Below are positions 26,233-34,941 of a stretch of DNA of 64,000 nt, one piece after another. The stretch is from Streptomyces sp. NBC_00289 (lineage in GTDB: Bacteria > Actinomycetota > Actinomycetes > Streptomycetales > Streptomycetaceae). Both the position numbers and the translations under genes were made by a program. The notes beneath the pieces were generated by a model. It made no database searches and had not been told where the DNA came from. It was given only the letters and a program-made list of their open reading frames with translations. The stretch covers positions 8,246,001 through 8,310,000 of the forward strand of contig NZ_CP108046.1 of the NCBI RefSeq assembly GCF_041435115.1, read 5' to 3'. Each line of letters begins with the position of its first letter. Position 1 is the stretch's first letter.

Positions 26233-27405
26233 ATGCCCGACCACGCCCCGCAGCCGGTGGACCGTCAACTGCCCACGGACGAGGCCCGGGATCTGATCTC
26301 GCTCGTCCGCGACATCGCGCAGCGCGAGATCGCACCGAAGGCGGCCGAGGAGGAGGACGCCGGACGCTTCCCGCGCGAGGTCTTCACCCTGCTCTCCGGG
26401 TCCGGACTGCTCGGCCTGCCGTACGAGGCGGAGCACGGCGGCGGTGACCAGCCGTACGAGGTCTACCTCCAGGTACTGGAGGAACTCGCCGCGGCCCGTC
26501 TCACCGTCGGCCTCGGCGTCAGCGTCCACACCCTCGCCTCCTACGCGCTCGCCGCCCGCGGCACCAAGGAACAGCAGGTCGAGCACCTGCCCGCGATGCT
26601 CGGCGGCGGCCTGCTCGGCGCGTACTGCCTCTCCGAACCGTCCTCCGGATCGGACGCGGCCTCCCTGCGCACCAGGGCGGTGCGCGACGGCGACGACTGG
26701 GTCATCACCGGCACCAAGGCCTGGATCACCCACGGCGGCATCGCCGACTTCTACACGGTCATGGCGCGCACCGGCGAGGAGGGCCCGCGCGGGATCACCG
26801 CCTTCCTGGTCCCCGGCGACGCGGAGGGCCTCAGCAGCGCGGCGCCGGAGAGAAAGATGGGGATGAAGGGCTCCCCGACCGCGCAGGTCCACTTCGACGG
26901 GGTCCGCGTCCCCGACGAGCGGCGGATCGGCGAGGAGGGCCAGGGGTTCGCGATCGCCCTGGCCGCGCTCGACTCGGGGCGGCTCGGCATCGCCGCCTGC
27001 GCGATCGGTCTGGCGCAGGCCGCGCTCGACGAGGCCGTCGCGTACGCCACCGGACGGCGGCAGTTCGGGCGACCGATCGCCGACTTCCAGGGGCTGCGCT
27101 TCATGCTCGCCGACATGGCGACGCAGGTAGAGGCCGGCCGGGCGCTGTACCTGGCGGCGGCACGGCTGCGTGACGCGGGCCGGCCGTTCGCAAAGCAGGC
27201 GGCCATGGCCAAGCTGCACTGCACCGACACCGCGATGAAGGTGACCGTCGACGCCGTGCAGATCCTCGGCGGGTACGGCTACACCGCGGACTTCCCGGCC
27301 GAGCGCTACATGCGCGAGGCCAAGGTCCTGCAGATCGTCGAGGGCACCAACCAGATCCAGCGGATGGTCATCGCCCGTCACCTAGCGGGTCCCGAGACCC
27401 GCTGA
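26233..27405 (+). CDS. Acyl-CoA dehydrogenase
   Basis: The 390-residue FAD enzyme oxidises acyl-CoA to the 2,3-enoyl product. Family motifs are present: AYCLSEPSSGSDAASLRTRA (flavin contact), ITGTKAWITHGG, KMGMKGSPTAQVHFDGVRVP, GRRQFGRPIADFQGLRFMLADMA and the C-terminal LGGYGYTADFPAERYMREAKVLQIVEGTNQIQRMVI. The Glu of VEGTNQIQ is the usual catalytic base in many of these enzymes. ATG 26233 follows GGAGGAGAG. Its substrate length cannot be told. Confidence 0.93.
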   Translation: MPDHAPQPVDRQLPTDEARDLISLVRDIAQREIAPKAAEEEDAGRFPREVFTLLSGSGLLGLPYEAEHGGGDQPYEVYLQVLEELAAARLTVGLGVSVHTLASYALAARGTKEQQVEHLPAMLGGGLLGAYCLSEPSSGSDAASLRTRAVRDGDDWVITGTKAWITHGGIADFYTVMARTGEEGPRGITAFLVPGDAEGLSSAAPERKMGMKGSPTAQVHFDGVRVPDERRIGEEGQGFAIALAALDSGRLGIAACAIGLAQAALDEAVAYATGRRQFGRPIADFQGLRFMLADMATQVEAGRALYLAAARLRDAGRPFAKQAAMAKLHCTDTAMKVTVDAVQILGGYGYTADFPAERYMREAKVLQIVEGTNQIQRMVIARHLAGPETR

Positions 27406-27616
27406 ACTGGCCCCGGGTGACCTGGGGCGCCGCCAGCCGGACCCACTCCGGGTCGTGGCGCCCCGGCAGGGTCCGCCCCCGGTCGGCCCACGTGCGCATG
27501 AGCTCTCGGTAGATGGGCGGGTCGGGCTGCTGCGGCGGTGCGGGCGGAACCGATTCTCCGGGTGCCGGAACGAACACTCGGCGCTGACGCCCGGTGGCTG
27601 AATAGGTGGGGGTCAT
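27368..27616 (-). CDS. Small conserved-looking protein (82 aa), antisense to the end of the acyl-CoA dehydrogenase
   Basis: The frame from ATG 27616 reads MTPTYSATGRQRRVFVPAPG, a Pro-rich stretch and a more regular segment, PIYRELMRTWADRGRTLPGRHDPEWVRLAAPQVTRGQFSGS, which looks like real protein. No Shine-Dalgarno precedes ATG, so the transcript would be leaderless. The stop overlaps the dehydrogenase 3' end by 38 bp. Support is composition and a helix-like middle only. Confidence 0.5.
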   Translation of the reverse strand: MTPTYSATGRQRRVFVPAPGESVPPAPPQQPDPPIYRELMRTWADRGRTLPGRHDPEWVRLAAPQVTRGQFSGSRDPLGDGR

Positions 27617-27734
27617 GGCTGGGCAACGCGAGAGCGGGCGGGCAGGTCACCGGTCCACGGAATCGACCGTGAGTTCACGGACGTCCGTCGCCGCCACCGG
27701 GGTTCGGACGACGGGCTGACGTACCGTCAAAAGC

Positions 27735-27766
27735 GGTGGCGCCACGGACGGGTGGCGCCACGGACG
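27735..27766. repeat. 16-bp tandem duplication with palindromic core
   Basis: GGTGGCGCCACGGACG occurs twice in a row. The core GTGGCGCCAC is a palindrome. The site lies in a gene-free gap of about 260 bp between the small minus-strand ORF and the next minus-strand gene. Confidence 0.7.
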
Positions 27767-27878
27767 GATGACGACGCCCGGGCCGGATCCGGACGTGCCG
27801 GTCCCGCACCAGGGCGGGTTGCGAGCCGTGGTGCGGGCAGCTACGGAGACGGGACGGGGTGGCGCGCGGCGGTGGCGC

Positions 27879-28313
27879 TCAGGCGGCCTGGCGCCGCATG
27901 TCGGGGACCCTGATGGGGCGCGAGCCCGGGCCGCCGACGTGCGAGAAGGGCTGCATCCGCCAGTCGAGACCCTGAGGGAGCGTCAACAGCAGGGCGGTGT
28001 CCTGCTCCTGCGGCTCGGCCGACTCGTCCGCAGGCCGTGCCTCGGCGGCCCCCCGGCCGGTGCCGGCACAGACGGTGAGACCGAACGGGTTCCACGGCGA
28101 GATGCACAGCGCGTGCTCCGGGAGCACCGCCTCGTCCGCCAGCAGGGCGATGGGCTGCGCACAGTCCGGGCAGATCACCCGGAACATCTCGAAGGTGTCG
28201 TACGCGTCGAGTTCGTCGTCGAAGGCGTCGGGTTCGACGCCCTCCGGCTCGGGCTCGACGACTGCCTGGAGGCGCTTGGGCGCGGTACGACCAGGACGCT
28301 TGGGACTCTGCAT
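27879..28313 (-). CDS. Conserved Streptomyces hypothetical protein (144 aa)
   Basis: ATG 28313 (MQSPKRPGRTAPKRLQ) has GGGGGAG upstream and replaces a longer unsupported frame. The protein is acidic after the basic head (EPEPEGVEPDAFDDELDAYDTFEMFRVICPDCAQPIALL), with one CPDC pair, and ends SHVGGPGSRPIRVPDMRRQAA. A single CxxC could bind metal only with another subunit. I recognise no function. It is divergent from the Lrp regulator gene. Confidence 0.7.
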   Translation of the reverse strand: MQSPKRPGRTAPKRLQAVVEPEPEGVEPDAFDDELDAYDTFEMFRVICPDCAQPIALLADEAVLPEHALCISPWNPFGLTVCAGTGRGAAEARPADESAEPQEQDTALLLTLPQGLDWRMQPFSHVGGPGSRPIRVPDMRRQAA

Positions 28314-28581
28314 GGGTTCTCCCCCTAGGGCTGGGCCGTATCGGCGCTGCGGCCTCGACCACAGCAAGCACTTCCCGTCCCGTCCTGGCGGTAATCGCGA
28401 GACCATCACACAGCCCTTCCATGAGGTGTGGCCTTCGTCACATGCCGCCCGCAGGTGCCCGGCGCGGCCGTTTTGTCTCCCCGAAGGCCTCACGGGCCGC
28501 TCTCGGCCACATCACGAACCGGGCATGACCTGGGCTGCTCAGGTATCGGAGGAGATCAACCGCACTGTAGGTTCTTGCGCC

Positions 28582-29022
28582 ATGGAGGAGCTCGACCGAC
28601 AGATCGTGCAGCTGCTCGTCAAGGACGGGCGGATGAGCTACACCGACCTGGGCAAGGCCACGGGACTGTCCACGTCCGCGGTGCACCAGCGGGTGCGCCG
28701 GCTGGAGCAGCGCGGCGTCATCCGCGGGTACGCCGCGGTCGTCGACCCCGAGGCCGTGGGGCTGCCCATGACCGCCTTCATCTCGGTGAAGCCGTTCGAT
28801 CCCAGCGCCCCGGACGACATCGCGGACCGCCTCGCCGGCGTCCCCGAGATCGAGGCCTGCCACAGCGTCGCGGGCGACGAGAACTACATCCTCAAGGTCC
28901 GGGTGGCCACCCCGCACGAGCTGGAGGAACTGCTCGCGCGGCTCCGGAGCCTGGCAGGGGTCTCGACCCGGACGACCGTGGTGCTGTCCACGCCGTACGA
29001 GGCGCGGCCGCCGCGGGTCTGA
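28582..29022 (+). CDS. Lrp/AsnC-family regulator
   Basis: The 146-residue protein has the Lrp N-terminal winged helix (LDRQIVQLLVKDGRMSYTDLGKATGLSTSAVHQRVRRLEQRGVIRGY) and a RAM ligand domain (FISVKPFDPSAPDDIADRLAGVPEIEACHSVAGDENYILKVRV). ATG 28582 has no Shine-Dalgarno. A -10-like TAGGTT at 28568-28573 puts the transcript start at or near the ATG, so translation is probably leaderless. The amidohydrolase gene 67 bp downstream may be in its operon. Confidence 0.9.
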   Translation: MEELDRQIVQLLVKDGRMSYTDLGKATGLSTSAVHQRVRRLEQRGVIRGYAAVVDPEAVGLPMTAFISVKPFDPSAPDDIADRLAGVPEIEACHSVAGDENYILKVRVATPHELEELLARLRSLAGVSTRTTVVLSTPYEARPPRV

Positions 29023-29089
29023 GAGGGCCCCGGGCCGAGCCGGGGGCCGGTGTGCCGGGCGGCTCGCCCGAGGCGCGAAACTGTCCCTC

Positions 29090-30703
29090 ATGAGTGAACG
29101 CACCGCCCAGCCGAAGACCGTCCTCCTGCGCCGCGGCGAGGTCCACAGCCCCGCCGACCCGTTCGCCACGGCGATGGTGGTGGAACACGGGCACGTCGCC
29201 TGGGTCGGCTCGGAGGGAGCCGCGGACGCCTTCGCGGACGGCGTCGACCACGTGGTCGACCTCGACGGCGCCCTCGTCACCCCGGCGTTCACCGACGCAC
29301 ATGTGCACACCACCGCCACGGGCCTCGCCCTGACCGGCCTGGACCTGTCCGGCGCCCCGTCGCTGGAGGCCGCCCTCACCCTCGTACGGGACTTCGCCGC
29401 CGCCCGCCCCGCCGACCGGGTCCTGCTCGGCCACGGCTGGGACGCCTCCCGCTGGCCCGGCGGCCGCCCGCCGACACGGGCCGAACTCGACCGGGCCACG
29501 GGCGGCCGCCCCCTCTATCTGAGCCGGATCGACGTCCACTCGGCCGTCGTCACCACGGCCCTGCTCGACCTGGTCCCCGCCGACCTCGGTCGCGAGGACG
29601 CCCCCCTCGTCCGCGACGCCCACCACGCCGTGCGCGCCGCCGCCTTTGCCGCAGTGACGCAGCAACAGCGCACCGAGGCGCAGCGCGTCGCCCTCGCCCA
29701 CGCCGCCTCCCTCGGGATCGGCAGCGTCCACGAGTGCGGCGGCCCGGAGATCTCCTCCGAGGACGACTTCACCGGCCTGCTCCGGCTCGCGGCGCGGGAA
29801 CCCGGACCCCGTGTCGTCGGCTACTGGGCCGAGCAGGGCGAGGAAGGCGTCGCCAGGGCGCGCGAGCTGGGCGCCGTCGGCGCGGCGGGTGACCTGTTCG
29901 TCGACGGCGCCCTCGGCTCGCACACCGCATGCCTGCATCAGCCGTACGACGACGCCGGCCACACCGGCACCGCCTACCTGGACGCGGCCGCCGTCGCCGC
30001 CCACGTCGTCGCCTGCACCGAGGCGGGCCTCCAGGCCGGCTTCCACGCGATCGGTGACGCGGCCGTGACCACCGTCGTGGAGGGCGTGCGCGCCGCCGCC
30101 GACAAGATCGGCCCGGCTCGGGTGCTGGCCGCCCGCCACCGCGTCGAGCACGCCGAGATGCTCACCCCCGAGACCGTCGCGGCCTTCGCCGAGCTCGGCC
30201 TGACCGCCTCCGTCCAGCCCGCCTTCGACGCGCTGTGGGGCGGCGAGGAGGGCATGTACGCCCAGCGCCTCGGGGTCGGGCGGGCGCGTGCTCTGAACCC
30301 CTTCGCGGCCCTCCTGCGGGCCGGTGTGCCCCTCGCCTTCGGCTCCGACAGCCCCGTCACGCCTCTGGACCCCTGGGGGACGGTCCGCGCGGCCGCCTTC
30401 CACCGCACCCCGGAGCACCGCGTCTCGGTGCGCGCCGCGTTCACGGCGCACACGCGCGGCGGCTGGCGGGCGGTCGGACGGGACGACGCGGGCGTCCTGG
30501 TACCGGGAGCGCCGGCGGACTACGCCGTGTGGCGTACCGACGAACTCGTCGTCCAGGCCCCGGACGACCGGGTCGCCCGCTGGTCGACCGACCCCCGCTC
30601 GGGCACCCCCGGCCTGCCCGATCTGACACCGGGCCGCGACCTGCCGGTCTGTCTGCGCACCGTGGTGGGCGGACGGACGGTTTTCGTACGGCCGGGTGAG
30701 TGA
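29090..30703 (+). CDS. YtcJ-like amidohydrolase
   Basis: The 537-residue metal-dependent hydrolase has an N-terminal strand domain (VDLDGALVTPAFTDAHVHTTATG, with the metal-binding HxH). A TIM barrel follows with HGWDASRWPGGRPPTRAELD, SVHECGGPEISS and HAIGDAAVTTVVEGV, HRVEHAEML and FGSDSPVTPLDPW, which carries the last metal Asp. This is the layout of the YtcJ group (COG1574), whose members include N-substituted formamide deformylases. The true substrate is unknown. Confidence 0.88.
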   Translation: MSERTAQPKTVLLRRGEVHSPADPFATAMVVEHGHVAWVGSEGAADAFADGVDHVVDLDGALVTPAFTDAHVHTTATGLALTGLDLSGAPSLEAALTLVRDFAAARPADRVLLGHGWDASRWPGGRPPTRAELDRATGGRPLYLSRIDVHSAVVTTALLDLVPADLGREDAPLVRDAHHAVRAAAFAAVTQQQRTEAQRVALAHAASLGIGSVHECGGPEISSEDDFTGLLRLAAREPGPRVVGYWAEQGEEGVARARELGAVGAAGDLFVDGALGSHTACLHQPYDDAGHTGTAYLDAAAVAAHVVACTEAGLQAGFHAIGDAAVTTVVEGVRAAADKIGPARVLAARHRVEHAEMLTPETVAAFAELGLTASVQPAFDALWGGEEGMYAQRLGVGRARALNPFAALLRAGVPLAFGSDSPVTPLDPWGTVRAAAFHRTPEHRVSVRAAFTAHTRGGWRAVGRDDAGVLVPGAPADYAVWRTDELVVQAPDDRVARWSTDPRSGTPGLPDLTPGRDLPVCLRTVVGGRTVFVRPGE

Positions 30704-31240
30704 TCTGCCGGGGCGGCGTGGTGAAGATCCACCGCCGACACGCCGTCGCGCCACCTGTGCTCCCTCTGCGCTGACCAGCGGTTTAACGGAAGAAGCGCAG
30801 GTCAAACGGCTGTTGACAGGCGACGGCAGGGGGCCGGTAGGTTCGGCGGAGTCCACCACCGGACGCCCGACCGGGGAACGTTCGCCACTCGCCGCGGCGC
30901 CGCTGGGTCAGGGACGGTGTGCCGCACCGGGGCACCGCCACTGGCAGCCAGGCTCAGCGTCCGTGCCACAGCGAGGGAGCGTTCCGGCCTGTCGGGGAGG
31001 TGTGACCCGGGTGGGGCCCGGGCGCTCAGTAGACAACGGCTTTCGGTCGACCCGCAGCCAGCGGGCCCCAGGTCGGCCCGAAGGGCGCCGGGGCCCCCAT
31101 CCGCAGGACGCACAAACGACCAAATCCGGATTCATACCCCGCTCCTGGGGAATCGACACCACCCTACGATCGTCCTGTCACGTCATCGCAGGCTGTGGCC
31201 ACTATGGTGGACCCCTGCGTACGGACTTGAAGGGGCAGCG
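30704..31240 (+). promoter_or_regulatory. Long leader with consensus-like promoter ahead of the mannosyl transferase gene
   Basis: TTGACA (30813-30818), a 19-bp spacer and TAGGTT (30838-30843) make a near-consensus HrdB promoter. If used, its transcript would have an untranslated leader of about 390 nt before GTG 31241. A second weak -10-like TACGAT lies near 31164. The plus-strand frame that spans the gap (30696-31244) is low in coding likelihood and is not annotated. No known riboswitch was recognised. Confidence 0.45.
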
Positions 31241-32041
31241 GTGAACGACGGCGACGGGACCCTCGCGGCAGAGGCCGAGGAGCGGCGGTTCGGCCCGCTC
31301 GGCACGACGTTGGTGATCATTCCGACCTACAACGAGGCGGAGAACATCAAGGCGATCGTCGGCCGGGTACGCAAGGCGGTCCCCGAGGCGCACGTCCTCG
31401 TGGCCGACGACAACAGCCCCGACGGCACGGGCAAGCTGGCCGACGAACTGGCCGTGGGGGACGACCACGTCCAGGTCCTGCACCGCAAGGGCAAGGAGGG
31501 CCTCGGCGCCGCCTACCTCGCGGGCTTCCACTGGGGCATGGACAACGGCTACGGCGTCCTGGTCGAGATGGACGCCGACGGCTCCCACCAGCCCGAGGAA
31601 CTGCCCCGACTGCTCACCGCCCTCAAGGGCGCTGATCTCGTCCTCGGCTCCCGCTGGGTGCCCGGCGGCCGCGTGGTGAACTGGCCGAAGTCGCGCGAGG
31701 TCATCTCCCGCGGCGGCAGCCTCTACTCGCGGCTCGCCCTCGACCTGCCGCTTCGCGACATCACCGGCGGTTACCGCGCCTTCCGCCGCGAGACCCTCGA
31801 AGGGCTCGGGCTCGACGAGGTCGCCTCCCAGGGCTACTGCTTCCAGGTCGACCTCGCCCGGCGCGCGGTCAAGGCCGGCTACCACGTCGTCGAGGTGCCC
31901 ATCACGTTCGTGGAGCGCGAACTCGGTGACTCCAAGATGAGCCGCGACATCCTCGTGGAGGCCCTGTGGCGGGTCACCACGTGGGGCGTGGGGGAGCGCG
32001 TAGGCAAGATCGTCGGCCGCGGCAAGCCGTCACAGCCCTGA
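31241..32041 (+). CDS. ppm1: Polyprenol monophosphomannose synthase
   Basis: The 266-residue GT2 enzyme moves mannose from GDP-mannose to a polyprenyl phosphate, the donor for protein O-mannosylation and lipoglycans in actinomycetes. Motifs seen are VIIPTYNEAENI, VADDNSPDGTG, VEMDADGSHQPEELPRLL (DxD metal site), GSRWVPGGRVVNWPKSREVISRGGSLYSRLAL, DITGGYRAFRRETLEGL and the final SKMSRDILVEALWRVTTWG. No C-terminal membrane part is fused. GTG 31241 is chosen for AAGGGG just upstream. Its Streptomyces homologue is known as a host factor for phage phiC31 infection. Confidence 0.93.
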   Translation: MNDGDGTLAAEAEERRFGPLGTTLVIIPTYNEAENIKAIVGRVRKAVPEAHVLVADDNSPDGTGKLADELAVGDDHVQVLHRKGKEGLGAAYLAGFHWGMDNGYGVLVEMDADGSHQPEELPRLLTALKGADLVLGSRWVPGGRVVNWPKSREVISRGGSLYSRLALDLPLRDITGGYRAFRRETLEGLGLDEVASQGYCFQVDLARRAVKAGYHVVEVPITFVERELGDSKMSRDILVEALWRVTTWGVGERVGKIVGRGKPSQP

Positions 32042-32166
32042 CCCCGGCGGCGGTCGCGGGGCTTTGACCCGGCGGTGACAGCCGCGGGGCGCGGGGCGGA
32101 GGCCGCACAGGCGCGGCTGATCGTCCGCTTATGCCGCGCTGAGCACCGGCCAGGCACACTGGACGT

Positions 32167-32727
32167 ATGACGACAGGCGTTCCGACTCCCACGCATCCGG
32201 CCCGGCCCCGGCGCTCCCGGCTGCGCACGTTCCTGCCGTTGGGCCTCGCGGCCTGGCTGGTGCTGGAGATCTGGCTGCTGACCGTGGTGGCGGGCGCGAC
32301 GAGTGGGCTGGTCGTGCTTCTGCTGCTGCTCGCCGGGCTCGTCCTCGGCGCGGTGGTGATCAAGCGGGCGGGCCGGCGCGCCTTCCAGAACCTCAACGAG
32401 GCGCTGCAGCGCGGTGAGGCGCCCACCGGTGCGAATGGCGGCGGCAACGGCCTGATGATGCTGGGCGGCCTGCTCCTCATGATCCCGGGACTGGTCTCGG
32501 ACGCGGTGGGCCTGCTCCTGCTGGTCCCACCGGTGCAGAAGGCCCTCAGCCGGTACGCCGAACGCACCCTCGACCGCAAGCTCCGCGCGGCCGTCCCGGG
32601 CACTTTGGGCGACGCCTTCCAGCAGGCCCGGATCCGGCGGCCCGACGGCAAGGTGGTGCAGGGCGAGGTCGTCAGGGAGGAGCCCGGCGACGCCCCGCAG
32701 GGCCCGCGGCCGCCGCTGACGCACTGA
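32167..32727 (+). CDS. fxsA: FxsA-family membrane protein
   Basis: The 186-residue protein has two long hydrophobic regions (~22-66 and ~93-118), with the family landmarks LVLEIWLL, VVIKRAGRRAFQNL and MMLGGLLLMIPGLVSDAVGLLLLVPPVQ. FxsA proteins are small cytoplasmic-membrane proteins, best known in E. coli for relieving F-plasmid exclusion of phage T7. Their cell role is unclear. The tail (residues ~145-186) is polar. The stop is followed directly by a 27-bp tandem repeat and a strong terminator. Confidence 0.88.
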   Translation: MTTGVPTPTHPARPRRSRLRTFLPLGLAAWLVLEIWLLTVVAGATSGLVVLLLLLAGLVLGAVVIKRAGRRAFQNLNEALQRGEAPTGANGGGNGLMMLGGLLLMIPGLVSDAVGLLLLVPPVQKALSRYAERTLDRKLRAAVPGTLGDAFQQARIRRPDGKVVQGEVVREEPGDAPQGPRPPLTH

Positions 32728-32781
32728 GGTGCCGCTCCGTCGGCCACGGCCGACGGTGCCGCTCCGTCGGCCACGGCCGAC
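32728..32781 (+). repeat. 27-bp tandem repeat directly after fxsA
   Basis: Two identical 27-bp copies (32728-32754 and 32755-32781) begin right at the stop codon. Each holds a hairpin (GTCGGCC/GGCCGAC), and the reading frame after the TGA gives the 9-residue unit GAAPSATAD twice. Confidence 0.85.
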
Positions 32782-32797
32782 GGAAGGCGGACATGAC

Positions 32798-32833
32798 ACC
32801 GCGGGCGCCGTACTCACGTACGGCGCCCGCGGT
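32798..32833. terminator. Bidirectional terminator between fxsA and rbpA
   Basis: A perfect 16-bp stem (ACCGCGGGCGCCGTAC paired with its complement) around a 4-base loop lies between two convergent genes. It is followed by CTTGTGT on the plus side. Such a long stem should stop transcription from either side. Confidence 0.85.
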
Positions 32834-32870
32834 CTTGTGTGTGTCGTGTTCCGCCCGACCCGCGCTGGGA

Positions 32871-33245
32871 CTATGCCGACTTACGGCTGTCCCGCGGATG
32901 TACCGCGATGTTCATCGCGCCGGAGCGGAGTACGGCCAGGCGCTCCGCGAGGACCTCTTCGAGTTCCTCACGGGTGCGCCGTTCCATCAGCATGTCCCAA
33001 TGCGTACGCGCGGGCTTGGCCTTCTTCTCTTCAGGGCCGTCGCCGTCCACGAGGAGTGCTGTGGCCCCGCAGACCTTGCACTCCCACTCCGGCGGAATCT
33101 CCGCCTCGACCGAGAAGGGCATCTCGAAACGGTGCCCCTTCTCGCATGCGTACTCCACGGCCTGGCGCGGGGCCAGGTCGATGCCGCGGTCCGTCTCGTA
33201 GCTGGTCACCACGAGGCGCGTGCCGCGAAGAGCTCGCTCACTCAT
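32871..33245 (-). CDS. rbpA: RNA polymerase-binding protein RbpA
   Basis: The 124-residue actinobacterial protein binds RNA polymerase and the primary sigma factor and helps open-complex formation. The N-terminal tail and core zinc-like domain are seen (MSERALRGTRLVVTSYETDRGIDLAPRQ, CEKGHRFEMPFS, CKVCG). The basic linker and sigma-interacting helix follow (KPARTHWDMLMERRTREELEEVLAERLAVLRSG). RbpA of S. coelicolor is under sigma-R, and a perfect sigma-R promoter stands here. Confidence 0.96.
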   Translation of the reverse strand: MSERALRGTRLVVTSYETDRGIDLAPRQAVEYACEKGHRFEMPFSVEAEIPPEWECKVCGATALLVDGDGPEEKKAKPARTHWDMLMERRTREELEEVLAERLAVLRSGAMNIAVHPRDSRKSA

Positions 33246-33306
33246 GAATCGTGCCTCCCGGGCTTGTCGCCCACAGGACAGGTGTCGCTGTCGTCGTCAT
33301 CCGGTC

Positions 33307-33332
33307 AACGTCCGGTCGGCGGTAAAGATTCC
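33307..33332 (-). promoter_or_regulatory. Sigma-R promoter of rbpA
   Basis: On the minus strand GGAAT (33332-33328), an 18-bp spacer and GTT (33309-33307) match the sigma-R consensus GGAAT-N18-GTT exactly. It is 61 bp upstream of the rbpA start. A second GGAAC lies upstream without a well-placed GTT. Confidence 0.85.
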
Positions 33333-33512
33333 CGTTCCGGGTCCCGTTCCGGGTCATGCGTCGCCCGTCGTAGCCGCCCTTGTTGTACCCACCAGCGCCC
33401 GGTTTGTCACATCTGCTAGCACATGTAACACAGCGTTTCGGCATCTTTGACGCGCAGTAACGGTACGCCTGGCAGGCCAAACGCGTACACTACCTCGCTT
33501 TCGTGTTGAACG

Positions 33513-34868
33513 CTAAATCCTTTCGGGCACCGGATTGCCCGCGTCGCCGATCGCCCGCCGTACCGGCACCCGCGCGAGGAGCGCGAAGCCGATGACGAAG
33601 AAGGCCACCAGCGAGATGATCGCGTCCCGGTAGCTTCCCGTCAGCTGGTAGGTGACCCCGAACAGAAGCGGGCCCAGCCAGCTCATGCCCCGGTCGCTCA
33701 CCTCGTACGCGGAGAAGTACTCGGCCTCCTTGCCCGGCGGCACGAGATGCGAGAACAGGGAACGGGACAGGGCCTGGCTGCCGCCGAGGACCAGTCCGAT
33801 GCCCGCCGCCAGGGCGAAGAACCAGACCGGCGCCCCGGCGGGCAGGAAATACCCGGCTGCCAAGGTCACCGTCCAGGCGATCAGCGAGCCCAGGATCGTG
33901 CGCTTCGCGCCGTACGTGCGGGCCAGTCGGCCCATGCCGAGCGCCCCCGCCACCGCCAGTACCTGCACCAGCAGCACGGCCCCGATGAGCGTCGACTGTC
34001 CCAGGCCGAGTTCCTCGGAGCCGTACACCGATGCCTGGGAGATCACCGTCTGGATGCCGTCGTTGTAGACCAGATAGGCCAGCAGGAAGGCGAGCGTCAG
34101 CGGGTGCCGGCGCATGTCGCGGACGGTCGCGGCGAGCTGCCGGAAGCCGGGCACGGACGCCTTGCCCGCGACCGGCCCGCGATCGCGCAGCCGCCGCAGC
34201 GGTACGAGGGTGAAGGCGCCCCACCACAGGCCGGCCGACGCCAGACAGACCCGGACCGCGGCGCTCTCGGAGAGGCCGAAGGAGTCGTGGCCGGTGTAGA
34301 GGACCAGGTTCACGACCAGGACCAGCGATCCCGCCGCGTAACCGAAGGCCCAGCCCCGGGAGGAGACGGCGTCCCGCTCCTCGGGCGGCGCGATCTGCGG
34401 CAGGTAGGAGTTGTAGAGCATCATCGCCACCGACTGCGCCGCGTTCGCGACGACCAGCAGCACCCCGCCGAGCAGATAGCGCTCGCCGCCGAGGAAGAAC
34501 ATGCCGGCGGTCGCCGCGGACCCCGTGTAGGCGGCTGCCGCCAGCAGGGGCTTTTTGCGGCCGCTGCGGTCGGCGGCGGCGCCCACCACGGGCATCACCA
34601 GGACCGCCACGATCACCGACAGGGACACGGAGTACGCGAAGAAGGACCCCGCACGCACCGGAACGCCCAGGGGATGGACGAACCCGTCCGCGTCCGCCGC
34701 CGACCTGGCGACCGAGGTGAGATAGGGACCGAGGAACACGGTGAGCACGCTCGTCGAGTAGACGGAGCAGGCCCAGTCGTAGAAGTACCAGCCGCGCTGT
34801 TCGCGTGTGCGTTCGGCTCTCTCCCCGGCCTCGTCGGCCGCGTCCACCCGCACGGTGTCGGTGCCCAC
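33513..34868 (-). CDS. UMF1/Atg22-like MFS transporter
   Basis: The 451-residue protein has 11-12 hydrophobic segments and the features of the UMF1 group: REQRGWYFYDWACSVYSTSVLTVFLGPYL at the first segment, PVVGAAADRSGRKKPLL, NSYLPQIAPPEERDAVSSRGWAFGYAAG and GGSQALSRSLFSHLVPPGKEAEYFSAYEVSDRG. The yeast relative Atg22 exports amino acids from the vacuole. The bacterial substrate is unknown. It stands 73 bp downstream of the GDPD gene on the same strand. Confidence 0.87.
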   Translation of the reverse strand: MGTDTVRVDAADEAGERAERTREQRGWYFYDWACSVYSTSVLTVFLGPYLTSVARSAADADGFVHPLGVPVRAGSFFAYSVSLSVIVAVLVMPVVGAAADRSGRKKPLLAAAAYTGSAATAGMFFLGGERYLLGGVLLVVANAAQSVAMMLYNSYLPQIAPPEERDAVSSRGWAFGYAAGSLVLVVNLVLYTGHDSFGLSESAAVRVCLASAGLWWGAFTLVPLRRLRDRGPVAGKASVPGFRQLAATVRDMRRHPLTLAFLLAYLVYNDGIQTVISQASVYGSEELGLGQSTLIGAVLLVQVLAVAGALGMGRLARTYGAKRTILGSLIAWTVTLAAGYFLPAGAPVWFFALAAGIGLVLGGSQALSRSLFSHLVPPGKEAEYFSAYEVSDRGMSWLGPLLFGVTYQLTGSYRDAIISLVAFFVIGFALLARVPVRRAIGDAGNPVPERI

Positions 34869-34941
34869 CCGTGCCCTCGCTTCCCCGTGAAGACGCCGCG
34901 CGGGCCACGGTTCAGGGGGCGGCGGGCGATGTCAGCGGGTG

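Noticed and set aside
30908..31162. Minus-strand small Cys protein (MNPDLVVCASCGWG...)
   Set aside because: One CxxC and no ribosome site. The rest is Arg/Pro/Gly-rich and it is antisense to the ppm1 leader.
30696..31244. 182-codon plus-strand frame that ends in a GTGA overlap with ppm1
   Set aside because: Its sequence is rich in Pro/Arg/Gly with no motif, spans a strong promoter, and lacks a ribosome site. The overlap is probably chance.
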